Position numbers and translations under genes: made by a program. Below are positions 16,466 through 25,654 of a stretch of 42,483 bases of DNA, piece by piece; the first letter of the stretch is position 1, and every line of letters begins with the position of its first letter. Below the pieces are notes generated by a model. It had not been told where the DNA came from, ran no database searches, and saw nothing but the letters and a program-made list of their open reading frames with translations. The stretch is taken from the NCBI GenBank assembly GCA_902797625.1, contig CADBTU010000029.1, positions 1 to 42,483 of the forward strand. The letters run 5' to 3'. The DNA comes from an uncultured Bacteroidota bacterium (GTDB lineage: Bacteria > Bacteroidota > Bacteroidia > Bacteroidales > WCHB1-69).

Positions 16466-18448
16466 ATGTTCTTCAAAAACAATTTTATAATACTAAAGCA
16501 TACATTTTTGATAATCATTGCTTTAAACATCTGCTTTTTTAACAACTCTTTTGCTCAAATAAATTATGATTCTGTGAATAAAATATCTCCTCTCGATTTT
16601 GGATTATTGGAAGCTTCAACAGATGCTATGAGATACGAAATATTGTATAAAACTCATTGTAAAGCTATAGAACTAAATCTTGATGTCGATTATTCTAAAA
16701 TCGATTCTTTGACTATTGAAGTTACCGAAAATTCTGAATCTATCCCTTTGACCTCTAACAACAATTTTAATGGTTTAGAGTTGATAGTGAAAAATAATTC
16801 TAAAAAGCACTATCTCTTTGAAATGGTTCAAAACAAGTGGGATTCAGTAGATTTCGACAAAAACATTGTAGATGACGGCGACTTCTCCTCCATAAATGAA
16901 ATTTCAGAAGGTGTTTGGTTATTGCAACTTGTAGATTTATTCCCTTGGGTGAAAAATAGAACTGGGCATAACTATGGAGCTATAAGAAAAGATATTTTAC
17001 TTGTGAAAAACGGATACGCAGTAAACTCACCAATATCTTCATACTCAACTGATTCAACTAAACTTAAAACTTATTTTTGTAAAGCTGATGAAAAATTGAA
17101 AACAATTTCTAATCTTACATTTACACGCGATACGTCCTCAACACAAAAAACTTATTGTATTAAAGTTGATGGCATTAACAACCTAAAAATGAACAAAATC
17201 ACAATCAATACGCCAAACACTCGCAATATGTATGCCGATGAAGCTATTTCTATCCTAAATAGTACTAATATTTTATTGGAAGACGTTACTATTAACGAAA
17301 CTTATTCGCGAATATCTAATTATGGCTATGGCATTATGATGAATAACGTCTGGAATAGTGCTTTTGTTAGACTTAATGCTACTGCAAATTGGGGCATATT
17401 CGGCACCAATAATTTGAATCATACAACGTTAAGAAATTGCGACATAAACCGTTTTGATATTCATTGCTACGGACGCGATGCTTTTATTTACAACTGTAGG
17501 TTTTCTAAACTATACAATCAATTCTCTTCGATGTTTGGCTCTGTGGTCTTCGATAATTGTAGATTCTATGATTTTATCCCTGTTCTAATAGAACCCTCCT
17601 ATAATGCATATACGGGCTTTGACATAATATTTAAAAACTGTACATTTGAGGCCTCTTCCTCTAATTATTTCTTAGTTTCTGCTGGATACCTCAATGAACA
17701 AGTAAATTCCCGCCCTGAACTATCTCCAAAATGCTGGCCAAATGTGAATATTCAAAATATGATTGTAAAAATAAAAGGATATGTTTCTAAAATAGTTCTC
17801 TTCAATCCAAAGGGCAAAGTATCTAATAAAGCAAAAGTTGACTACATTTCGAATATTAAAATTGATGGTCTTCGATTTATCTATTCTGATAATAACTTTT
17901 TGGCTGATTTTTACATTTCTAACTCTCCTATAATTTCTAACAATAAAATAACCTACGATTTTAAAAAAATAGAGTTAATTCCTAACGTAGATATAATGTT
18001 AAATCAATCTCAGAAAAAATTTAAATACCCTGGCAGTATTACTTTTAATCTTCATAGAAAAATTAATGATGAAATCAACATTTCTAATTCTCGCCTAAAT
18101 TATAATAACAACTCCAATAGTCAACACAATATCAACTTTACAAATTGCCATATTGGAATGATAAGGTACAACTCAAAAAACAATAATACTAAAAGATATT
18201 ATAATCGTTGCTCTTTATACCTTAACAATTCTGATGACGCAAGATATTATATTGATAATCACGCTATTTATGACAAATGTACTTTTATACCTTGCGATCC
18301 GAAGATGTTTATTAGTTTTTATGGCAATTCTAATGATGTTGTTATACAAAATTGTAAAACAACCCGCAAGGGAGTTCTTTTTTATCGCGGCAGACGCGAC
18401 AATTCTGAACTGAACAACTTATCTATCAAAGGCTCCTCTAAATTATAA
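16466..18448 (+). CDS. Secreted right-handed beta-helix protein, function unknown
   Basis: This is a 660-residue exported protein with a signal peptide (about 1-31, ending NSFAQ). From about residue 210 onward it shows the short irregular repeats of a right-handed parallel beta-helix. Asn- and Cys-bearing turns recur every 20-25 residues (for example TTLRNCDINRF, AFIYNCRFSKL, VVFDNCRFYDF, IIFKNCTFEAS). This is the pectate-lyase-like fold, used by polysaccharide-active enzymes and also by surface adhesins. I see no recognisable catalytic set and no C-terminal type IX sorting domain, so I name no activity. It lies between the TonB receptor (31 bases) and the TIGR02757 gene (5 bases) and is probably co-transcribed with both. 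Confidence 0.7.
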   Translation: MFFKNNFIILKHTFLIIIALNICFFNNSFAQINYDSVNKISPLDFGLLEASTDAMRYEILYKTHCKAIELNLDVDYSKIDSLTIEVTENSESIPLTSNNNFNGLELIVKNNSKKHYLFEMVQNKWDSVDFDKNIVDDGDFSSINEISEGVWLLQLVDLFPWVKNRTGHNYGAIRKDILLVKNGYAVNSPISSYSTDSTKLKTYFCKADEKLKTISNLTFTRDTSSTQKTYCIKVDGINNLKMNKITINTPNTRNMYADEAISILNSTNILLEDVTINETYSRISNYGYGIMMNNVWNSAFVRLNATANWGIFGTNNLNHTTLRNCDINRFDIHCYGRDAFIYNCRFSKLYNQFSSMFGSVVFDNCRFYDFIPVLIEPSYNAYTGFDIIFKNCTFEASSSNYFLVSAGYLNEQVNSRPELSPKCWPNVNIQNMIVKIKGYVSKIVLFNPKGKVSNKAKVDYISNIKIDGLRFIYSDNNFLADFYISNSPIISNNKITYDFKKIELIPNVDIMLNQSQKKFKYPGSITFNLHRKINDEINISNSRLNYNNNSNSQHNINFTNCHIGMIRYNSKNNNTKRYYNRCSLYLNNSDDARYYIDNHAIYDKCTFIPCDPKMFISFYGNSNDVVIQNCKTTRKGVLFYRGRRDNSELNNLSIKGSSKL

Positions 18449-18453
18449 TCAAA

Positions 18454-19212
18454 ATGACTGGTGAGTTAAAAGATTATCTGATCCTTCTTGCTAACAAATA
18501 CGAAACCAAAGAGTTTCTCTATGGTGATCCATCTTGGTTTATGCATCAAGTTAACGACTCTGACAATAAAGAAGTTATGGCTTTCATTGCCTCTATTCTC
18601 AGTTATGGTAGCAGAAAGCAATTTCTACCAAAAATTCAAATAATTCTTGATACAGCTGGTAATGATATTTACAATTGGATAAAAGAGGGTGCTTTTGAAG
18701 ATTTTATTCCAAAAGATGAAAACAAATGCTTCTATAGATTGTATAATTTTGCAATGATGAACAATTTCTTCAGAATTTATCGCAAATTACTAAAAAACAA
18801 TCACTCTATTGGTCGTTTTTTATATAAAAACAAAATTAACAACGGCCTTGATGCCATTAAATTTATTTGTAGTTTTTTCGCTTCTGAAGGAATTAGCGTA
18901 ATTATCCCTAAAGATACTACCTCTGCATGCAAACGCTTATGTATGTTTCTTCGTTGGATGGTTCGCTCTAACTCCCCTGTTGACCTTGGTTTATGGTCTG
19001 ATTTTATTGATCGTAAAACTTTAATTATTCCTTTAGATACACATGTTTTAAAACAAGCTAATAACCTACAACTAATAAAATCTCAAGTTGCCTCTATGTC
19101 TTCTGCACAAACTCTTACGAAAACTCTCGCAGAAGTCTTTCCTAACGATCCGTTGAAAGGAGATTTTGCTCTTTTTGGCTTAGGAGCCATCGATAACAAA
19201 AAAGGTACCTAA
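18454..19212 (+). CDS. TIGR02757 (DUF2400) family protein
   Basis: This is a 252-residue cytoplasmic protein of the family named TIGR02757, conserved in Bacteroidota and some other phyla; its function is not known. Family features are YGDPSWFMHQ near the start, EVMAFIASILSYGSRKQFL (about 40-58), the central FLRWMVRSNSPVDLGLW (about 168-184) and the C-terminal PLDTHVLKQA. Together these recall an all-helical HhH/DNA-glycosylase-like fold, which is inference. The gene starts 5 bases after the beta-helix gene. Its stop codon lies inside the stem of a bidirectional terminator shared with the opposing MORN-protein gene. Confidence 0.85.
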   Translation: MTGELKDYLILLANKYETKEFLYGDPSWFMHQVNDSDNKEVMAFIASILSYGSRKQFLPKIQIILDTAGNDIYNWIKEGAFEDFIPKDENKCFYRLYNFAMMNNFFRIYRKLLKNNHSIGRFLYKNKINNGLDAIKFICSFFASEGISVIIPKDTTSACKRLCMFLRWMVRSNSPVDLGLWSDFIDRKTLIIPLDTHVLKQANNLQLIKSQVASMSSAQTLTKTLAEVFPNDPLKGDFALFGLGAIDNKKGT

Positions 19213-19235
19213 CTTTTCAATTAGATACCTTTTTT
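19198..19235. terminator. Bidirectional rho-independent terminator
   Basis: The A-rich left arm (19198-19212) pairs with the T-rich right arm (19221-19235) around an 8-base loop: AAAAAAGGTACCTAA against TTAGATACCTTTTTT, with one mismatch. It ends in T6 on the plus strand and, by symmetry, in T6 on the minus strand. It lies exactly between two convergent genes; the plus-strand stop is inside the stem and the minus-strand stop follows immediately at 19236-19238. Confidence 0.85.
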
Positions 19236-19826
19236 CTAATAGTTTTCACTACGCTCCAATGTTCCGTCTTCGTTATAAAACTTCCACTCCCCTATTTTAA
19301 CCCCATCTTTGTACACTCCTGTATATCTAACATTTCCATTGGAATAAAAGACTGTATAACGACCTTCCTCTTTGCCATTTTTATAATTAGCTTTCGTTTG
19401 AACTGTACCATCTGGAAAATAAGCATACCAAAGACCTTCGCGCTGGTTTGATTTTATATTTCCATCTATATATTTCTGCTCATTTTCGTAATAATGAGTT
19501 TCGTGTACAACCTCCGATGTGGCTCTACCATTGCTATCGATAGCATAATAGTAAACATCTCGAGGGGTTCCTAATTCATTATCATACGTTTTATGTTCAA
19601 CGCGAGCATATACACTATCTACAAAATCTATCTCTGGAAAAATGTGCAAACTATCAATGAATGATTGCTCTTCAGCAAGTTTCTGTTTTTTATTTTCACA
19701 TCCTTTTATTGAAGTAAAAATCAATCCTGCAGCTAAAAATCCTAAGCCGAGTACCAACAAAACAATATCAATGGTCTTTATTGAACTCTTTTGCCTTTCT
19801 GGAAAATTATTATCTTGATTACTCAT
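19236..19826 (-). CDS. Membrane-anchored MORN-repeat protein
   Basis: This is a 196-residue protein. A short cytoplasmic N-terminus precedes one membrane helix (about 20-42, IVLLVLGLGFLAAGLIFTSI), so the rest is probably periplasmic. The C-terminal half has MORN-type repeats of about 22 residues: GLWYAYFPDGTVQTKANYKNG, then EGRYTVFYSNGNVRYTGVYKDG, then IGEWKFYNEDGTLERSENY. Such repeats form beta-hairpins that often mediate protein or membrane contact. Similar proteins are sometimes annotated YwqK-family antitoxins, but no toxin partner is visible and I do not use that name. It starts 6 bases after the OmpH-like gene and is the last gene of the recQ unit. Confidence 0.75.
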   Translation of the reverse strand: MSNQDNNFPERQKSSIKTIDIVLLVLGLGFLAAGLIFTSIKGCENKKQKLAEEQSFIDSLHIFPEIDFVDSVYARVEHKTYDNELGTPRDVYYYAIDSNGRATSEVVHETHYYENEQKYIDGNIKSNQREGLWYAYFPDGTVQTKANYKNGKEEGRYTVFYSNGNVRYTGVYKDGVKIGEWKFYNEDGTLERSENY

Positions 19827-19832
19827 AAAAAT

Positions 19833-20561
19833 CTATTTTTTTTTCTTCTTAAAAGATTTATTAAGCTCTTCTAAAACTTCGTTAGTAATCTCGTGAGCTG
19901 GATCTGCATAAAGAAGTTGACCGCCTGTTTGATATGTAAAAATATAAGATGCATTATAGTGAGCATTAACACGTTTTGCGGCGGCATTTAACGAATCAGC
20001 TATAGTCTGTAAAGCACTCTGATAACGCAATTCTAATGACTCTAACGCTTGAGCATAATCGCTCTGTAAACGCACACTCTCCTCTTGAAGACTCTGCTGA
20101 GCAAATTGAGCTTGTTGCTGAGTTAAAGAGCCTGAAGCATAATTTCGTTCAAAATTTGCTGCTTTTTGTTCTAATGACTTTTGACGATTTTGAAATACAA
20201 CGGCTTGCCTTTGCTTCTCAATATCAATACTATCTGTTAATATATGCACTAATTCATAGTTTTCATTTATAGAGTCTATATTTATATAAACAACTTCCCC
20301 TGTACCAACTTCTGCAATAGGATTTCTTGCAATAGTTTTATCTGATTTTGAGTTGTTAAAATGAAGGAAAAATAGAACAACAACGGCAACCAACAGAAGT
20401 ACTTCTATAATCCAATGACAAACTGAAGAGTTACATTTGTTCTGAGTTGACGATGGACATGTAACGTTAGTTCTATCTTCTGATATTTGACCTATATTTT
20501 CATCCATTTTTGTATCTTCAACATTTATAAATCCTTGATTTTCGTTAAAATATTCTTCCAT
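19833..20561 (-). CDS. Membrane-anchored OmpH/Skp-like coiled-coil protein
   Basis: This is a 242-residue protein. An unusual polar N-terminal tail of about 48 residues containing three cysteines (C35, C43, C48) precedes one membrane helix (about 49-68). The rest resembles the periplasmic chaperone OmpH/Skp: a beta-strand GEVVYINIDSINENYELV, a long Gln- and Ala-rich coiled coil (about 110-190), and the C-terminal YIFTYQTGGQLLYADPAHEI motif typical of the Bacteroidota OmpH family. It ends in a run of five lysines. True Skp has a cleaved signal peptide, so the anchored form is a variant. A TTG codon 15 bases upstream is in frame, but I take the ATG at 20561. It lies between recQ (42 bases) and the MORN gene (6 bases). 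Confidence 0.75.
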   Translation of the reverse strand: MEEYFNENQGFINVEDTKMDENIGQISEDRTNVTCPSSTQNKCNSSVCHWIIEVLLLVAVVVLFFLHFNNSKSDKTIARNPIAEVGTGEVVYINIDSINENYELVHILTDSIDIEKQRQAVVFQNRQKSLEQKAANFERNYASGSLTQQQAQFAQQSLQEESVRLQSDYAQALESLELRYQSALQTIADSLNAAAKRVNAHYNASYIFTYQTGGQLLYADPAHEITNEVLEELNKSFKKKKK

Positions 20562-20603
20562 AATTTTATTCTTCAACTATAAATAAAAAAACAATAACAT
20601 TTA

Positions 20604-22805
20604 CTAATTTCCAACATCTGAGAGATATTTTATCCTCATAATTCTAATTTCATCTAAAGTGTATTCATCTTCTCCAAGTGCTTGAATAGCAGCTTCTGCT
20701 GAATCTGTATCTGCAGTTGAAAAATATTCTATAATATCTTCCTGGTGATAAGGTTCAATCTCTTCATTTATGTAATAAGAAATATCAATTTTCGCACCTG
20801 AAGCTACAATATGTTCTATTTCTGTGAGCAATTCATCCATATCCAAACCTTTGGCAATGGCAATATCTTCAAAACTAATTTTGTGATCAATACCTTGGAT
20901 AATGAAAAGTTTGTTTGCAGACTTCTTTGCAACCGTTTTTAAGACAAAATCTTGTGGGCGATCTATCTCATTTTCTTCTACATATTTCTTAATAAGCTCT
21001 ATAAAACGCCTACCATACTTCTGAGCTTTTCCTGGACCAACACCAACCACACGAGTCATCTCCTCCATCGTGATTGGATATTGAATACACATATCCTCCA
21101 ATGAGGGATCTTGAAAAATAATAAACGGAGGTAAGTTTTCTTCTTTAGATATTGTCTTTCGTAAATCTTTCAAAAGACTAAAAAGAACTGTATCAAACGC
21201 ATCTTCTACATTTCCAGACACAGGATCAACTTCCACTTCATCCTCATCTTCGTCGCCACTTTTCGGCTTTATAGCCATTATCGGATATGGATTAACCATA
21301 TATTTTTTTCCATTATCTGTAAGTTTTAGCAATCCATAATTTTCTATATCTTTGATTACGAGATTATCAAAAATAGCTAATCTTACAATATTAGACCAGA
21401 ATTTTTCATCGTAATCCATACCCTCACCAAACTGTTTTAACTTCTCATGATGAAATTTCAATATTGAAGTTGTTTTGTTACCGCAAATAATATCAACTAT
21501 TTGATCTTCCTTAAACTGTTGTTTAACAGTTTGTACCACATCTAAGAAAAGTTGAACTTGTTCAGAGGCATCCATTTTAGGTTTTGGATGATTACAATTG
21601 TCACAGTTATGACAATTTTCTTCCTCGTAATTTTCTCCAAAGTAATGAAGAAGATGTTTTCTGCGACAATTAGAAGACTCAGCATAAGCTGCTGTTTCTG
21701 CGAGCAATTGCTTCACAATCTCTTGCTCTGAAACAGATTTTTTTGACGAAAATTTCTCCAATTTATTAAGATCTTTTTGGTCGTAAAAGGCTATGCATAT
21801 TCCTTCACCATCGTCGCGGCCTGCACGGCCTGTTTCTTGATAATAACCTTCAAGACTCTTGGGCATATCATAATGTATCACAAATCTAACATCTGGCTTG
21901 TCTATTCCCATTCCAAAAGCAATAGTTGCAACAATAACATCAGCTTTTTCCATCAAGAAGTCGTCTTGATTTTGAACTCTTGTTTTAGAATCAAGTCCAG
22001 CATGATATGGTAATGCTCGAATACCGTTTTCTTGCAAAAGCACCGCCATTTCTTCAACTTTTTTACGACTCAAACAGTAAATAATACCAGATTTTCCAGG
22101 ATGATTTTTTATGAATTTTACCACATCTTTATCGATATTTTTACTCTTTTCTCGAACTTCATAGTAAAGATTAGACCTATTAAATGAAGAAATAAACACT
22201 TCAGCCTTATCCATTCCTAAGTTTTTCTGTATATCACTTTGAACTTTTGGCGTAGCAGTAGCTGTTAAAGCAATTACAGGAACATCTTTACCTATTTGTT
22301 GAATAATATTACGAATATTTCTGTATTCTGGACGAAAATCATGCCCCCATTCTGAAATACAGTGCGCTTCGTCTATAGCATAAAACGATATATTTATATC
22401 TTGGAAGAATGAAACATTCTCTGCTTTGGTAAGAGACTCTGGAGCTACATAAAGTAATTTTGTCTTTCCTGATAACAAATCTTTCCTAACTTCGTTAATT
22501 TCTGCCTTATTTAGTGAAGAATTTAGAAAATGTGCTACCCCTATTTCTGTCCCGAAATTTCGTATTGCGTCAACTTGGTTTTTCATCAGTGCAATAAGAG
22601 GTGATATAACTATAGCAGTGCCTTCACTCATCAACGCGGGAAGCTGATAGCACATCGACTTTCCGCCACCTGTAGGCATAATAACAAAGCAATCTTTCCC
22701 TTTTAAGAGGGCCTTGATAATCTTTAATTGGTTACCCTTAAAAGTATCAAATCCGAAAAAATTCTTTAATGTTTTTTGAATCTCTTTGTCTGTAATTTTA
22801 CCCAT
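20604..22805 (-). CDS. recQ: ATP-dependent DNA helicase RecQ
   Basis: This is a 733-residue superfamily 2 helicase unwinding DNA 3' to 5' in recombination and fork repair. It has a motif 0 Gln in FKGNQ (26), Walker A TGGGKS (45-50), DEAH box (145-148) and motif VI HYDMPKSLEGYYQETGRAGRD. The RQC zinc site is CRRKHLLHYFGE with CHNCDNC. The winged helix and the HRDC domain (about 545-625) follow, and a C-terminal extension of about 100 residues with a helix-turn-helix-like end (DMDELLTEIEHIV). This long form is usual in Bacteroidota. A TATCTTTG box at 22864-22871 lies about 60 bases upstream on the minus strand. It heads a unit with the OmpH-like and MORN genes. Confidence 0.95.
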   Translation of the reverse strand: MGKITDKEIQKTLKNFFGFDTFKGNQLKIIKALLKGKDCFVIMPTGGGKSMCYQLPALMSEGTAIVISPLIALMKNQVDAIRNFGTEIGVAHFLNSSLNKAEINEVRKDLLSGKTKLLYVAPESLTKAENVSFFQDINISFYAIDEAHCISEWGHDFRPEYRNIRNIIQQIGKDVPVIALTATATPKVQSDIQKNLGMDKAEVFISSFNRSNLYYEVREKSKNIDKDVVKFIKNHPGKSGIIYCLSRKKVEEMAVLLQENGIRALPYHAGLDSKTRVQNQDDFLMEKADVIVATIAFGMGIDKPDVRFVIHYDMPKSLEGYYQETGRAGRDDGEGICIAFYDQKDLNKLEKFSSKKSVSEQEIVKQLLAETAAYAESSNCRRKHLLHYFGENYEEENCHNCDNCNHPKPKMDASEQVQLFLDVVQTVKQQFKEDQIVDIICGNKTTSILKFHHEKLKQFGEGMDYDEKFWSNIVRLAIFDNLVIKDIENYGLLKLTDNGKKYMVNPYPIMAIKPKSGDEDEDEVEVDPVSGNVEDAFDTVLFSLLKDLRKTISKEENLPPFIIFQDPSLEDMCIQYPITMEEMTRVVGVGPGKAQKYGRRFIELIKKYVEENEIDRPQDFVLKTVAKKSANKLFIIQGIDHKISFEDIAIAKGLDMDELLTEIEHIVASGAKIDISYYINEEIEPYHQEDIIEYFSTADTDSAEAAIQALGEDEYTLDEIRIMRIKYLSDVGN

Positions 22806-22863
22806 GAAAAAATCATTTTCTCTTGTTAAAAAAAGTACTCTTTTTACAAGAATTATTTAAGTA

Positions 22864-22871
22864 CAAAGATA
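22864..22871 (-). promoter_or_regulatory. -7 promoter box of recQ unit
   Basis: The minus strand reads TATCTTTG, a full match to TAnnTTTG, 58 bases before the recQ ATG. Confidence 0.45.
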
Positions 22872-22949
22872 TAAAAATTATTATATTTCATTATCTAAAA
22901 AATAAAATAGAAAAAATAATTTATCAACAGTAGAATGATAATAAAAACA

Positions 22950-22985
22950 AGAAGGATGACTGTTTTTTAGTCACCCTCCCTAAAA
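22950..22985 (-). terminator. Terminator of the T9SS operon
   Basis: Downstream of gldN the minus strand reads a GGGTGACT stem, a T/A-rich 7-base loop and an AGTCATCC return arm, with one mismatch, followed by TTCTTGTTTTTATT. This is a good rho-independent terminator placed about 30 bases after the gldN stop. Confidence 0.7.
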
Positions 22986-23012
22986 CTTAAATTATGAAAA
23001 AGTAAATAAAAT

Positions 23013-23954
23013 CTAAAACTCCCAAAGATCGCTCTCGAATGTACGAAGTTTGTTTGTTATTTGTTCGGAAGCTATACGCTGGTCGCGTGAATTTGATATA
23101 TAATCTGCAATATCACGATCATAAACATTTGACTCCTTGTAAATCAAACTTGAAAAATCACGCTTCCATGTAATAAGATCGTCATAAGAGAGACGTTGTG
23201 CATTATTTTTTACATTGAAGACCTCTTGCTTAGCAAGATATGGTCTCAATTCATTGTAATAAATATACCCAACTTTCTTCTTAACTTTTTTACTTCCAAC
23301 ATCTTCTGGATCTTGCTCCACATCATCGTAATAAGAATTGGTATTAGTATTCTTTTCGTATTCGAGCATGGGTTCTATTGCAAGAATTTGACATCTAAAC
23401 GTTGAATATTGCTTATCAAAATACCATATCTCTTTTATGTTATAAGAGATAATTTCTCTAGCTTCAAATTGTTGAATCAATTCTTGAGTACCAATTTCTT
23501 CCCCTGAATCAAGATCTATCTGAGCAATAGTTGAGACATTTGTAAGAATTCCTTGTAGCTCATCTCGAGAATAAGGAAGAGTACACATCTCATCCATATA
23601 TAAAGGAAGAACATTATCAGTATTTTCTGGGTTTGAAAAATCTATTGCATCAAAAATAAGTTGACCAAGACTTCTCCATGTTCCTCGTGTTTCTGTTGGA
23701 AAATAAAGTGGATGGTTAACTTTCTCACGCAAGTCAATAGTGCGCCAAATTGTCCAGTAATAGATAACATCCGCTTGACGAACAGGAGGAAATGCTACTG
23801 GATCAGAAAAATCACCTACATCTACTTGTTGCCAAACTGTCTCTACTGGCTTACGCACAGGTTGTTCCAATGTACTTCCGCCTAATTCGTCATCTTGTGC
23901 AAACGTTAAAATAAAGGCGAATAGAAACGCTGATAATACTGCAAACTTTTTCAT
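23013..23954 (-). CDS. gldN: Type IX secretion system protein GldN/PorN
   Basis: This is a 313-residue periplasmic protein with a signal peptide (about 1-20, ILTFAQ). GldN/PorN forms the ring with the lipoprotein GldK/PorK under the outer membrane, linked to the GldLM motor. Family marks include DVIYYWTIWRTIDLREKVNHPLYFP (about 64-88), the WRSLGQLIFDAI segment, YNIKEIWYFDKQYSTFRCQILAI (about 174-196) and the late GYIYYNELRPYLAKQEVFN. Length is normal. It is the last gene of the porP-gldKLMN operon, 16 bases after gldM, and is followed by a terminator hairpin. Confidence 0.95.
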   Translation of the reverse strand: MKKFAVLSAFLFAFILTFAQDDELGGSTLEQPVRKPVETVWQQVDVGDFSDPVAFPPVRQADVIYYWTIWRTIDLREKVNHPLYFPTETRGTWRSLGQLIFDAIDFSNPENTDNVLPLYMDEMCTLPYSRDELQGILTNVSTIAQIDLDSGEEIGTQELIQQFEAREIISYNIKEIWYFDKQYSTFRCQILAIEPMLEYEKNTNTNSYYDDVEQDPEDVGSKKVKKKVGYIYYNELRPYLAKQEVFNVKNNAQRLSYDDLITWKRDFSSLIYKESNVYDRDIADYISNSRDQRIASEQITNKLRTFESDLWEF

Positions 23955-23970
23955 AATTTTATTTTTTATT

Positions 23971-25599
23971 TTATTTAATACGAACTGAGAATTCGTCTAA
24001 GGTTCGTGGTCCTGCTTCAGAAGAAACTTTAATATCACTTATATAGACAACTGTATTTGCTGGAGCTTTTTGAATTGCCATTTTAGCTTTATCAGTTAAG
24101 GCTCCTCCTTGGCAAACGATAGCTGGTTCTTCCACACCTTTAGATACAAGTATCACTCGGAATGATGTAACACTCCACTTCAAATCGTATGCAAAATCTT
24201 CTCCCATTGTAGCTCGAACTATAGGGTTAGCAAGCAATTCTGCTTTAGAACGTTTACCTCCACGAATATTAGCACCAAGAACGGCACGTGGATCTGGAAC
24301 ACGTTTTACACGAAATGTAGTGTTTCCTAAAGTTTTTGTTGATTCTCCAACTTTTGCAGCAACAGAAGCTTGTACTGTTTTTCCAATCAACGAAGTTGGT
24401 ACAGATACATTGAACTTTCCGCCACCTTGAGATGCCGCTGAACAACCTGGAAATGAAACACTTAACTTATCAGCAGCAACAGGACCTGATACTGAAATAG
24501 GGTTAGCTATTCCTGCATACAACACGTTCATCTTATCAGCTGCTATTGTTGCTGAAGGCGAGAGAACCGTGTATTTGTCGCTAAAACCGTAATACTTAGG
24601 TTGTCCGTTAGGATCTAAAATTTTAATCAAACCCGCGTAACGTTGTTCTCCTGTTGCGCCTGTACCAATTTTCAATTTCACAAGTCCATTTTCTCCTTCA
24701 AGTTTAGTTGCCCCAGAAAGACCTTCCTCTGTAAGGGTATCAACACCCATTTTATAGTAAACCTCTGGTGTTTGTTTGGTATCGTATGCAGCAACGATGA
24801 TATCAGCTTCATAAGCATCTCCTGAGAACACCATCTGAGATTTTGGAATTGAACGTCCACTAACTTGGTCGAACTTAAAGTCATCAGCACTGATAGAAGA
24901 TTTTAAATAGTTGAGCATCATTGATTCAGCGTTTTTAACTTCACCAACCATTTTGTTCAACAATGTAACACTTGCAGCTGCAATAATGTGATCAAAATTG
25001 TGTTGTTCCCAAGATTCTTTGTGGGTATCCTTCCAATAAGTTGCATCTACATTAAGAGCCATACCTTTCTCAAGTCGTTCTTGATCTTCTTTCTTAGCTA
25101 ATTTAAGAACGCTTTGCTTATACTTATTTATTTCCTCTTTCAGTTTTTTAGCATTGCCTTGTCTGATCATGAAATCTGTAGGAATGTCAAAGTTGTCTTT
25201 CTTTGTGATTGTGGCAACGGTTTTCAGTTTTTTAACAGTTTTTCCATCATCTGTTTTCACTTCTGCAAGAGAATCCCCATCCACTTCAAAAATAAGATCA
25301 TTACGCATTTTTTCGATGAATCTCACCATAGCATCAGACTCTTTTTTAAGAATTTGAGCTTTTCCGTAAGCCTCCTCTACTTTTGCACCTAGAATCGTTT
25401 TTTGACCAATAAACCATTGATAATCGTTAGCATTTTGGTTTGCCGCTATATTTGTTGATGTTACCAAAGTATCATCAACAACCACAAAGGCGTTCAAGAT
25501 TTCTGCTGACACATTCAATGCCAACATGGCGGTGTAAACCAAATACATCATCTGAATCATTTTCTGTCTCGGGGTTTCCGGACAATTTGTTGCACCCAT
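23971..25599 (-). CDS. gldM: Type IX secretion system motor protein GldM/PorM
   Basis: This is a 542-residue inner-membrane protein. It has one helix near the N-terminus (about 15-40, MIQMMYLVYTAMLALNVSAE) with R11 just before it and a buried E33. A large periplasmic part follows, with coiled-coil and then four beta-rich domains. GldM dimers sit inside the GldL pentamer; proton flow turns this motor and the periplasmic arm passes torque to the GldK/GldN ring. The C-terminal domain (about 330-542, with GGKRSKAELLANPIVRATMG and the end DEFSVRIK) matches the family. The start MGATNCPETPRQKM is the conserved one. Confidence 0.96.
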   Translation of the reverse strand: MGATNCPETPRQKMIQMMYLVYTAMLALNVSAEILNAFVVVDDTLVTSTNIAANQNANDYQWFIGQKTILGAKVEEAYGKAQILKKESDAMVRFIEKMRNDLIFEVDGDSLAEVKTDDGKTVKKLKTVATITKKDNFDIPTDFMIRQGNAKKLKEEINKYKQSVLKLAKKEDQERLEKGMALNVDATYWKDTHKESWEQHNFDHIIAAASVTLLNKMVGEVKNAESMMLNYLKSSISADDFKFDQVSGRSIPKSQMVFSGDAYEADIIVAAYDTKQTPEVYYKMGVDTLTEEGLSGATKLEGENGLVKLKIGTGATGEQRYAGLIKILDPNGQPKYYGFSDKYTVLSPSATIAADKMNVLYAGIANPISVSGPVAADKLSVSFPGCSAASQGGGKFNVSVPTSLIGKTVQASVAAKVGESTKTLGNTTFRVKRVPDPRAVLGANIRGGKRSKAELLANPIVRATMGEDFAYDLKWSVTSFRVILVSKGVEEPAIVCQGGALTDKAKMAIQKAPANTVVYISDIKVSSEAGPRTLDEFSVRIK

Positions 25600-25654
25600 A
25601 TCTTATTTTAATTTAGTTAGAAATTTAGGTTAAAAAAGTCAGTTAATAAAACCA

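Noticed and set aside
14035-18448. A SusC/SusD polysaccharide-utilisation pair
   Set aside because: The receptor is about 200 residues too short for SusC, and the second protein is a beta-helix, not a helical SusD lipoprotein.
19236-19826. Toxin-antitoxin antitoxin (YwqK-like) reading of the MORN protein
   Set aside because: It has a membrane anchor and no toxin neighbour; the antitoxin label in databases rests on the repeats only.
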